The position numbers and the translations under genes were made by a program. The notes beneath the pieces were generated by a model that saw only the letters and a list, made by a program, of their open reading frames with translations, made no database searches and was not told the DNA's origin. From positions 1 through 22,171 of IMG/VR virus record IMGVR_UViG_3300008954_002089: DNA of 22,171 nt; one strand, given 5' to 3'. Positions 13,210-20,428 of this stretch are shown in pieces; position 1 is the stretch's first letter, and each line of letters begins with the position of its first letter. The DNA is from a virus.

Positions 13210-13238
13210 AGAACCATACGCTAATTTCATATGGTTCT
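13210..13238 (+). terminator. Perfect inverted repeat after the 12463 gene, possible terminator or operator
   Basis: AGAACCATA (13210-13218) and TATGGTTCT (13230-13238) form a perfect 9-base-pair stem with an 11-base loop, 7 bases after the stop of the upstream gene. It is followed by ACTGTAAATAAATT rather than a U-run, so it is not a classic intrinsic terminator. Lying immediately before the promoter octamer at 13241, it could instead be a protein-binding operator. Confidence 0.4.
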
Positions 13239-13240
13239 AC

Positions 13241-13248
13241 TGTAAATA
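13241..13248 (+). promoter_or_regulatory. Putative phage (late-type) promoter TGTAAATA, copy 2
   Basis: TGTAAATA lies 36 bases before ATG 13277, in the 73-base gap. The flanks resemble copy 3 beyond the core: CTGTAAATAAATTCACGG here against CTGTAAATAGAATTCAAGG at 19735. It probably drives the small gene at 13277, the helicase and the 19140 gene up to the terminator at 19706. No -35 element was recognised. Confidence 0.5.
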
Positions 13249-13276
13249 AATTCACGGTAGAACAGGAGCATGAGAA

Positions 13277-13711
13277 ATGACCATAAAGTCCCTTAGGATC
13301 ATCGGCCTCCAACAGCCAGTCCATGAGATGGGCAAAGAGTTGGCAGAACTGCGGCAGGACCTCAAACAGGGGTATGACCCTGGCATGACAGAGGACCAGG
13401 TGGATGCCCGCAATGCCCGCCTGAACCAACAAATGGACTCTTTGTCAGAGGCATACGATAAGTTACACGCCAAGTACATGCAATTGGTGTCGTTTACCGA
13501 TGAAGAGCGTGATCGTACCATTGGTCGTATTGTTTCCGACCTAAAAGACATGGGCCAGCCTGCTGGGTTTGAACGGGCCACCCGTATGTATAACCAAGAT
13601 TTTTTCCAACAACAAGAAGACCGAACATTTGCACGGCAATTGGCAGAAGCACTCCTGAACCATTTTGGTCCATCCGGCGCCTACCGTGTCTGGGAACGGG
13701 CGGCTGAATAA
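13277..13711 (+). CDS. Unknown coiled-coil-like protein (144 aa)
   Basis: First gene after promoter copy 2; GGAG lies 8 bases upstream of the ATG. The N-terminus MTIKSLRIIGLQ contains a shifted tag-A core (K-S-L-R-I). Residues about 15-70 look coiled-coil (ELAELRQDLKQ, ARLNQQMDSLSEAYDKLHAKYMQL), followed by a polar helical C-terminus (RTFARQLAEALLNHFG). It lies 21 bases upstream of the giant helicase gene and may be a partner of that protein. No known family is recognised. Confidence 0.8.
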   Translation: MTIKSLRIIGLQQPVHEMGKELAELRQDLKQGYDPGMTEDQVDARNARLNQQMDSLSEAYDKLHAKYMQLVSFTDEERDRTIGRIVSDLKDMGQPAGFERATRMYNQDFFQQQEDRTFARQLAEALLNHFGPSGAYRVWERAAE

Positions 13712-13732
13712 GCATAATAGAGGACAAGTGAC

Positions 13733-16700
13733 ATGCGACGACTGAAACTAAGGATCCCGAACCGTAAAGTCATAAAGGGCCTGAAGGTACAACGCCGTAA
13801 CGGCGTGACCGGGCGTGTTAACACACGTTCCAGCTGGCAACGCCCGGTTCCATTGGTGTCCAAGGTCAAACCCTTCCATTATTTGGAAGAAGCAGGCGTT
13901 CGCAGCCAACTCCAGGCGGCAGTGCCTGAGCCCAAGTCTTTCAAGAAGGCTTTTTTGAAGCCTGTCCTGCATAAGTTTGGGGAGTTTGTTCGGCTGGCAG
14001 TAAGTGGGGCCCAGAACGAATTCATTACTCATTTTATGGATAACCTCCAGGTACAGCGGGACGAGCCCAAGGAGCCGAACCCAAGGTTAGCAATTTCTGA
14101 TGCCTCTCATGCAGCCATTGCAGAGAAAACCAACCAGATTCGTGTCAAAAAAGCCGATGATGGTTTCCTCCTTACGATCCCTCTTGGTGGTACCATTGGG
14201 GCCGCTTTTGATTTCTCCAGCATCGCACGCAGTGTTGATACCTATATGCCTTGGGGTGACAACAACCCAGAGGCCAACGCACTTAAACAACAAATGATTG
14301 AGGCGTTGAATAAATTCCCAGGTCCTGCCCTCTTCGACATATCCCAAGCAGTCGATCACACCTACAGGGCGTCTGATGCTGTTGAGACAAGCCCTTGGTT
14401 CGACCCCACCCATTCTGATTTGGCGGTTTCCAAGGACTCTCTGGCGTTGTTCAAAAAATACGTCAAGATGATCCGCCTCATGTCACCTCCGTTGGATGCC
14501 AAGGATTTGGGGTATGGTGGCGGTCTATACAATGAGTCCGACATCAACAAAGAGAGTCCACTGACCAGCATCAAAGACGCCGCCAATCCAATTGGATTCG
14601 CCGCACAGGCATTGAACTCTCGGGACTTCTTTACATCAATGGTGTTGCACGTTCCTGCTGAGTACGCGGAGTACATAATCCAAACGCCCTTTGCCCAGGC
14701 AGAAGCCAGTGACATGCTCTTGTGGAGTCAACAATGGATCCAAGGGTTGTTCAAGAAGGGTGAAAAGTGGCAACCGCGGATGAACCCCATCCGCAACATC
14801 CGTGACTCTAACAGCGATGTGCAGGGTGATGTGAAGCCTCGTGTTAACGAGGATGGTCTGTCCATCACCTTCCAAGGGGATTTGGTTTGGATTCCAACAT
14901 CTGATAACGTTGACGCCTATGACCAGGAAGTGAAAGATTTTGCTTCCCAACATGGTGGGGAAGAAGTCACCTTCCAGGATGTCAAACAACCATCTGGTCG
15001 GCGCCGTCGAGTATCTGTGGATGAAGGTGAAGAACCCGTCAAGCCAAAGAAACTCCCCGCCAATATGTTGGTGTACACAGACTGGGTAAACAACCGGCTT
15101 GCTTACACTGATACGAGTGCGGCTCTCAAAATCTGGAGCCTGGAAGGCTTTGCCAGTGGCCAGTCTACCGCGATTGCTTCTTTGTTGGAGCGTCCGTTGT
15201 TTGGATATAACGAGGAAGAAGAACTCTTAGAGAACCTCGGCCGCGCCGCCAACCGTTTGACTGACGGAGGTACCGACCTTAACTCTTTCATGGGTGATGG
15301 TCCCGTTGGTCAGTCGGATGAACTCTTGTCTTTGCTGAACCCTGCCCAGGCAGAAAAGTACAGCCCTGACGACAAGTACAGTGTACCTTGGGGTCTCCGC
15401 AACATCCTAGGAGGTTATTTTGACATGTCGCCAGGGGAGATCGTCAGGAAAGTACACTCCGCAGTCCGCGATCTGAAGACCTACTACGACTACGATCGGT
15501 CTGCCAACCCCGCTGATGTGCCTGAATGGGTGGAACAACATTCGTCCATGGATGACTGGAAACTCCACCTGGTGTCCTCCAACAGCCCTGTCCCGGCCCT
15601 CCGTCCCCTCGGGCGTATGGTCGAAGCCGCTTGGAAGTTGGTTGAGGGGGACCCGACAGCGGCCCTCTCAGGGCGTTCGGTACTAAACGGTATGAAAGAG
15701 GTTGCCCAACTCCTGTGTATTGCCAAGTACGCTTCCAAGTATGACCAGGTGGTTGCTGCTGACCTCAAGAGGCGCCAACCCTACATCGATCCACAGATCG
15801 ACCCCAACGCAGAGCCTACGGCTCTCCCTTATGTCGAAGGGTTTTCGTTCCTGCCTCATCAGATGAAGACCCAGAACTATCTTGTGCAGGATCCGCAGTT
15901 TGCGATCCTGGATGTGTCGCCGGGGGGCGGAAAAACGATTTTGATCTTGACGGACCTGATTCGGTTGGTCCAGGCTGGCAAGGTAACGCGAGGTATTATC
16001 TTGTGTCCTGGGTACTTGGTGCGGAACTACATTGAGGATGGCGTCTTCCTGTTCAAAGGGAAGATGAACATGATCCCAATCACCACCCAGACTTTCCGTC
16101 AATATGGAGAGGAAGGCCTCCAGAAAGTCCTGGAACAGGCACCTCGGAATACCATCGTGGTATCTGACTACGACTTCATCAAGGGTCGTGTCCGCGAAGA
16201 GTCCTACGGTCCAGAACCGATTAAGATTGGTGACAACAGCGAGATGCTGCGGTCCTTTGGGTTCGACTACATCGCGCTGGATGAAAGCCACAATGTCAAG
16301 AACCCAGCGTCCACTCGTAGCCAGGTTACTCAACGGCTAGCGGCAGATATCCCTTATCGTAGGCTGGCAACTGGTACCTTTGTTACTGACCAGATGACGG
16401 ATATTGTCGGTCAGTTTAACATGATCGACCCCGCTACCTTTGGCAATAGGAAAAAGTTCATCGAAGCCTATGCCTCGGATTGGCGTGGTGGAAAGGTCTT
16501 GAGCTGGAAGCCTGACGCTGAGCGGAAGATCGCCCAACGAGTAGGCCAGTTTTCCAACCTTGTTACCATTAAGAGGAAGGAATGGGCGGCTCTCCTGCCA
16601 AAGCGTGTGGAGAACTTCCACTTTGTCAAGATGAGGCCCAACCAACGGACGGTCTACGATTCGATCCTCAAGCAGACGTTGGAGCTCATCGCCCAAAACG

Positions 16701-19138
16701 AAGACCTCTTGTCCAAGTTGAGGTCTGGTGATGAAGTAGAAGCTGAGAACATCGAGTTTTTGCTACGGCCCTACATGCAACGGATGGAAAAGTTCCTGTC
16801 GGCGCCTGCGATGGACCACGATGGTGAAGCCCTCCTGAAGGACCCCGCAGACCAGGTCAGCCCCAAAGCCATGCAGGTTACGAAGCTGTGCAACCAGCAC
16901 ATCAGCCAGGGTATCCCGGGCAAGATTCTGGTGTTCTGCGGTTACAACCGATCAGCAGATGCCATGTACGAGGGCCTGCCTCCTGACTTGCAGAGCCGGG
17001 CCCTTCGGTACCATGCTTCGGAGAAAGCCAAGCATGTCGCCCAGTTCATGAAGGATGACCGTATCCAGATCCTGATCGGTGTGGGCAAGTCTCTGGAGGA
17101 AGGCCTCAACCTCCAAATGGCGAGTCGGTTGATTAGGGTTGAGTCGGTGTGGAGCCCCGGAGCGTTGGACCAGGCAGAGTCGCGTATCTTCCGGCCGGAT
17201 CCGAAAGGGCAGTTTGCCGAGCGTGACAAAGTGTACTTTGACTGGGTGATTTGTGACCAATCCATTGATGTCACCAAGATCAGCCGCTTGATCTCCAAAA
17301 TGTTGGCCAAGGTTCGTTTCGATGAGCAAGGTAACCCGCTGTACGATGGAGTACCGAACCTTCCACTGGTGTCGATGACACTGGATTCGATCACTGAGAA
17401 GAACGATTTCGAGACCAACCTGTCTCAGTATCTGGAAGGCTTCCACACATACAAGGAGGCAGAGCATAAGGACTTCCAGAACTATAAGAACAACCCCAAG
17501 CACCACAAAAAGCCAAGGTTGGTGGCTACGGCCCCAGACCTCGAGGGTTCTCAGTATATGGTAGGTGTGCCCTACATTGACGGGCAGGTGTTGCCATACA
17601 TGGACGAACTCGGGGTATCGACGTTTGCCAACTATGCGGAGGACAACGGGCAAGAGTTGGATGATTTCACCCCGGTGAATGCCCGTGTCCACACAGAGTT
17701 CGGGGATGGTGTTATTGTTGGGGGTACTAAGAACAAGATCAGGGTCAAGCTGGCAAGTGGTCAAACAGTGTCGGCTTTCAAGATGCGGAGTTTTATCATC
17801 CAGTCTGAGGATACCGCTCCGGTCCAAGAACGTCTGGTTGGTTTGCTAGGCTTACCCACGGTAGGGGTTATTGATGTTGGTGAGCCCGTTAATGTTCCAG
17901 ACACTGGCTCTGACGCTCAGGTCCAGCGTGACAAAACCAATGCCCCGGCGACCAAAGCGGGTAAAGCCTCACGTCAACAAAAACGTCGGCGTGCTTTGGT
18001 GCCTGACGGGCGTACGGTTGAAGAACTCCAGATGGAGATTAAACAAACTGCCGTCAAGATCAAGCAGGCTGTACAAGAAGGTAACGAGGAACTGGAAAAG
18101 GAATTGCGGCGTGAACGTAGGCGCCTACGTCGGGTTATGAAACAAACGCAAGAGATGGGACCAGAGGAGACTCCAGAGGCTCCGGTGGACGAAGGACTTC
18201 CACCTACAGACGAACAGCCGGAAGGTGAGGGTATCAAGGAACTTAAGGTTGAACAGGAGCCCACCAATGAGGAGGAAGAACAGAAACAAGCCGAGGACCA
18301 TAAAGACCAGCTTAAGAAGCAGGCAGAAGACCATGTTGAAGATCTCATGGATGATGCCCAACAACAGATGGAAGAAGAGCCTCCTGCCGAAGAAGAACCC
18401 CGCATGGATGTTGATCCCACAGAGGTAGTCGAAGACCAGGATGAACAGCCGGTGGGCCCAAGTGGGGACCAAGTTCGGAAGCCTGTTCCAACAGGTGACA
18501 AGCAGGCAGGTAATGGCTTTGAGGCGTTCTTGACGGTCGCCAACAACATCATTTGTGTGACCGTTGATGACGACGACCCTGATGCTCCGCCTGCAAGTGA
18601 GATGCAGGATCTTGGGTTCCATCTGATCCCGGCTTACGCTTTTGCCTATATCCCGAACAAGCAAAAGATGGCGCTTATGGTGGATGCCTTAGTCGAGGGT
18701 TACGAAATGCGGAGCAGTTTCGTCCGTACCCTTCGTCGCCTTCAACAGGCATTTGACCAAGGCAAAGGACGCCTGTTGAACGTACCTAAAGCCACTCAGA
18801 TGGATATCAAGAACTTCTTCCGTATGCGGTTCCGCCCTGTTGGAAAACCAACCATACTGCGGCCGTACCCGGTTATCCAAGACGGCCAGCTCTTTATCTG
18901 TGCTACGATTCCCACCCAACCTGCTTCCAAGACGCTGAGGCAGAAAGCCAAGGTACCGGGAGTCAAGTGGGAGCGTTCCAATGGAGAGTGGTTCTACTTC
19001 GCCAAGTCCAAGAACGATGCCAAGGACAAGGTAAAGGAGATGGTAGATGCAGGTTATGATATTCGTAACCTCGACCAAGTGAAGGAAGAGTATAAACAAC
19101 TCAAGGTTACCAAACAAGACTCAGGAGGCAACGAATAA
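13733..19138 (+). CDS. Very large SNF2-type SF2 helicase (1801 aa) with extra domains
   Basis: The ATP-driven motor occupies about residues 700-1200. Walker A SPGGGKT has Lys734, motif II DESH is at 850-853, and motif VI is QAESRIFRP (1147-1155), with SLEEGLNLQMASRLIRVES just before it as in SNF2 helicases. About 700 residues precede the motor with no recognised domain. The start MRRLKLRIPNRK is basic and tag-A-like. After the motor, FGDGVIVGGTKNKIRVKL (about 1322) looks like the SH3/KOW-like C-terminal module of some helicases. About 1400-1580 is a charged, coiled-coil then acidic low-complexity linker. The last 220 residues form another domain ending in a segment (PGVKWERSNGEWFYF) reminiscent of HARP-type DNA-annealing modules. 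It probably remodels DNA or protein-DNA complexes during phage replication. Virion association is possible given its size. Confidence 0.92.
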   Translation: MRRLKLRIPNRKVIKGLKVQRRNGVTGRVNTRSSWQRPVPLVSKVKPFHYLEEAGVRSQLQAAVPEPKSFKKAFLKPVLHKFGEFVRLAVSGAQNEFITHFMDNLQVQRDEPKEPNPRLAISDASHAAIAEKTNQIRVKKADDGFLLTIPLGGTIGAAFDFSSIARSVDTYMPWGDNNPEANALKQQMIEALNKFPGPALFDISQAVDHTYRASDAVETSPWFDPTHSDLAVSKDSLALFKKYVKMIRLMSPPLDAKDLGYGGGLYNESDINKESPLTSIKDAANPIGFAAQALNSRDFFTSMVLHVPAEYAEYIIQTPFAQAEASDMLLWSQQWIQGLFKKGEKWQPRMNPIRNIRDSNSDVQGDVKPRVNEDGLSITFQGDLVWIPTSDNVDAYDQEVKDFASQHGGEEVTFQDVKQPSGRRRRVSVDEGEEPVKPKKLPANMLVYTDWVNNRLAYTDTSAALKIWSLEGFASGQSTAIASLLERPLFGYNEEEELLENLGRAANRLTDGGTDLNSFMGDGPVGQSDELLSLLNPAQAEKYSPDDKYSVPWGLRNILGGYFDMSPGEIVRKVHSAVRDLKTYYDYDRSANPADVPEWVEQHSSMDDWKLHLVSSNSPVPALRPLGRMVEAAWKLVEGDPTAALSGRSVLNGMKEVAQLLCIAKYASKYDQVVAADLKRRQPYIDPQIDPNAEPTALPYVEGFSFLPHQMKTQNYLVQDPQFAILDVSPGGGKTILILTDLIRLVQAGKVTRGIILCPGYLVRNYIEDGVFLFKGKMNMIPITTQTFRQYGEEGLQKVLEQAPRNTIVVSDYDFIKGRVREESYGPEPIKIGDNSEMLRSFGFDYIALDESHNVKNPASTRSQVTQRLAADIPYRRLATGTFVTDQMTDIVGQFNMIDPATFGNRKKFIEAYASDWRGGKVLSWKPDAERKIAQRVGQFSNLVTIKRKEWAALLPKRVENFHFVKMRPNQRTVYDSILKQTLELIAQNEDLLSKLRSGDEVEAENIEFLLRPYMQRMEKFLSAPAMDHDGEALLKDPADQVSPKAMQVTKLCNQHISQGIPGKILVFCGYNRSADAMYEGLPPDLQSRALRYHASEKAKHVAQFMKDDRIQILIGVGKSLEEGLNLQMASRLIRVESVWSPGALDQAESRIFRPDPKGQFAERDKVYFDWVICDQSIDVTKISRLISKMLAKVRFDEQGNPLYDGVPNLPLVSMTLDSITEKNDFETNLSQYLEGFHTYKEAEHKDFQNYKNNPKHHKKPRLVATAPDLEGSQYMVGVPYIDGQVLPYMDELGVSTFANYAEDNGQELDDFTPVNARVHTEFGDGVIVGGTKNKIRVKLASGQTVSAFKMRSFIIQSEDTAPVQERLVGLLGLPTVGVIDVGEPVNVPDTGSDAQVQRDKTNAPATKAGKASRQQKRRRALVPDGRTVEELQMEIKQTAVKIKQAVQEGNEELEKELRRERRRLRRVMKQTQEMGPEETPEAPVDEGLPPTDEQPEGEGIKELKVEQEPTNEEEEQKQAEDHKDQLKKQAEDHVEDLMDDAQQQMEEEPPAEEEPRMDVDPTEVVEDQDEQPVGPSGDQVRKPVPTGDKQAGNGFEAFLTVANNIICVTVDDDDPDAPPASEMQDLGFHLIPAYAFAYIPNKQKMALMVDALVEGYEMRSSFVRTLRRLQQAFDQGKGRLLNVPKATQMDIKNFFRMRFRPVGKPTILRPYPVIQDGQLFICATIPTQPASKTLRQKAKVPGVKWERSNGEWFYFAKSKNDAKDKVKEMVDAGYDIRNLDQVKEEYKQLKVTKQDSGGNE

Positions 19139-19139
19139 C

Positions 19140-19673
19140 ATGACCGACATTGGACACAAAGAAATCACCCAGATCCAACAGGTGTTGATTGATAAGGGAT
19201 TCCTATCAGGCAAAACCACGGGAATCTGGGACCACGTAACAAGTAAAGCCTACTTTGGTTGGTGTGCTGCGCAGGGCGCCTCTCGGTTGGTTCGTAATTC
19301 TCAACCTGTCAACATGGAAAGCCTAGAACCTGTTTTGCGAGGCTTGCTGGTGGAAGAACCTGCTGCGAAACCAGATCCGGCTCCTGCCAAAGCGACACCC
19401 AAACCCATCATGCCACCCAAAACGGCGGCCACCATTCGACCTCCCTCCAGCGGTCCTGTAACCCCTCCTGGTTCTCGGAAAGGCAAAGGCCCCCGACGCC
19501 AAGAAAAACCCGAGGGAGAACCCAAAGCGGTCCAGCAAAAGCCCAAGTCGGTGGATCCGGATGCCCGACCTGAGAAACAGCAAGCCCACCCACATCCCGC
19601 TTCTGTGACTGCCTCCCAGGTAGGTCTCATACGGGCCGACGAGCCGACCGAAGAAAACACGCGTCCTGACTGA
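19140..19673 (+). CDS. PG-binding-like domain with long Pro/Ala/Lys-rich tail (177 aa)
   Basis: The gene starts one base after the helicase stop; AGGAGG lies 11 bases upstream. Residues about 8-45 resemble a peptidoglycan-binding type 1 helical domain (ITQIQQVLIDKGFLSGKTTGIWD, where the usual pattern is L-x-x-x-G-[FY]-x-x-G-x-x-x-G-x-[WF]-[GD]). From about residue 70 the chain is a disordered, Pro-, Lys- and Gln-rich tail (PAPAKATPKPIMPPK, SRKGKGPRRQEKPEG). No catalytic domain is present, so it is not itself a lysin. Binding to cell wall or to a virion component through the small domain is the modest inference. It is the last gene of its unit, before an intrinsic terminator. Confidence 0.75.
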   Translation: MTDIGHKEITQIQQVLIDKGFLSGKTTGIWDHVTSKAYFGWCAAQGASRLVRNSQPVNMESLEPVLRGLLVEEPAAKPDPAPAKATPKPIMPPKTAATIRPPSSGPVTPPGSRKGKGPRRQEKPEGEPKAVQQKPKSVDPDARPEKQQAHPHPASVTASQVGLIRADEPTEENTRPD

Positions 19674-19705
19674 CCAACCACTCTCCTTTCCTTGGATGTT
19701 ATACT

Positions 19706-19731
19706 GGGGCCCTTCGCGGGCCTCTTTTTTT
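19706..19731 (+). terminator. Intrinsic (Rho-independent) terminator
   Basis: GGCCC (19708-19712) and GGGCC (19718-19722) pair around the loop TTCGC and are followed by TC and a run of seven T (19725-19731). It lies 33 bases after the stop of the 19140 gene and just ahead of the third TGTAAATA site, so it closes one transcription unit before the next begins. Confidence 0.85.
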
Positions 19732-19735
19732 GAAC

Positions 19736-19743
19736 TGTAAATA
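19736..19743 (+). promoter_or_regulatory. Putative phage (late-type) promoter TGTAAATA, copy 3
   Basis: TGTAAATA begins 5 bases after the terminator U-run and 54 bases before the thymidylate kinase start. It shares the extended context CTGTAAATA(G)AATTCA with copy 2. A promoter directly after a terminator is a natural arrangement and is the strongest of the three cases. Confidence 0.55.
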
Positions 19744-19789
19744 GAATTCAAGGAAATGACCATCACAGGTACAAAGAAGGAGCATGGCT

Positions 19790-20428
19790 ATGAGCGGAAG
19801 GTTTATTGCTATTGAGGGTGGTGAAGGTACAGGGAAGACCACCCTTTTGAAAGGTCTGATCCCTTGGGTTAAAGAGACCCAAGGGGTGGAGGTAGTCGTG
19901 ACAAGGGAACCTGGCGGGACTCCCGCTGGAGAAAGGATGCGTAGTATCCTTCTGGACCCAGAGACTGACCTATGTGGGGATGCCGAGTTATTGTTGGTGT
20001 CAGCCGCTCGTTGTCAACACGTACACCAGGTAATCCAGCCTGCTTTGGACCGAGGAGACTGGGTTATCTGTGATAGGTTTATTGACAGTACGTTCGCTTA
20101 CCAAGTAGGTGGTCGCCGTACTTCAGTTGACAATTTTCGGGCCGCTTCTGCCATGGCCGTCCAGGGAGTGTTCCCACACCTGACTCTTTTGTTGCTGATG
20201 GATCCGGTTAAAGCAATGGCCAGGATTGAACGTGGGTTGGATCGAATGGAACAAGAGGATCGGGCTTTCTTCGACCGCGTAGCCTACAACTTTGAGAACC
20301 TACACCGATCTCCCTTGTTCAGGGGCAGGTCAGTAGACCAAATCAATGCCGACCAACCACCAGAAGATATACTGGCAGCCGCCCAGTCTGCCATCCAAAA
20401 ACACCCTCAACTGGGAGCACGCCAGTGA
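19790..20428 (+). CDS. tmk: Thymidylate kinase (dTMP kinase)
   Basis: A 212-aa enzyme that phosphorylates dTMP to dTDP with ATP. Visible features are the P-loop GGEGTGKTT (10-18), TREPGGTPAGE (38-48) that binds dTMP, the DRF motif (95-97) followed by STFAYQ, and a LID region with ERGLDRMEQEDRAFFDRV (147-164). Length is normal for the family. An in-frame ATG at 19784 lies one base from the GGAG site. ATG 19790 is 7 bases from it and gives the usual MSGRFIAIEG start, so it is preferred. It is the first gene after the terminator and promoter copy 3 and overlaps the polymerase start (GTGA). It would raise dTTP supply for phage DNA synthesis. Confidence 0.95.
   Translation: MSGRFIAIEGGEGTGKTTLLKGLIPWVKETQGVEVVVTREPGGTPAGERMRSILLDPETDLCGDAELLLVSAARCQHVHQVIQPALDRGDWVICDRFIDSTFAYQVGGRRTSVDNFRAASAMAVQGVFPHLTLLLLMDPVKAMARIERGLDRMEQEDRAFFDRVAYNFENLHRSPLFRGRSVDQINADQPPEDILAAAQSAIQKHPQLGARQ

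Noticed and set aside
16952-17827. 291-codon minus-strand ORF opposite the helicase
   Set aside because: Antisense to helicase motif VI and the region after it; no start signal and no protein-like motif.
17974-18552. 192-codon Ser/Cys-rich minus-strand ORF inside the helicase gene
   Set aside because: It is the antisense image of the acidic, Glu/Gln-rich helicase linker; low complexity and no ribosome site.
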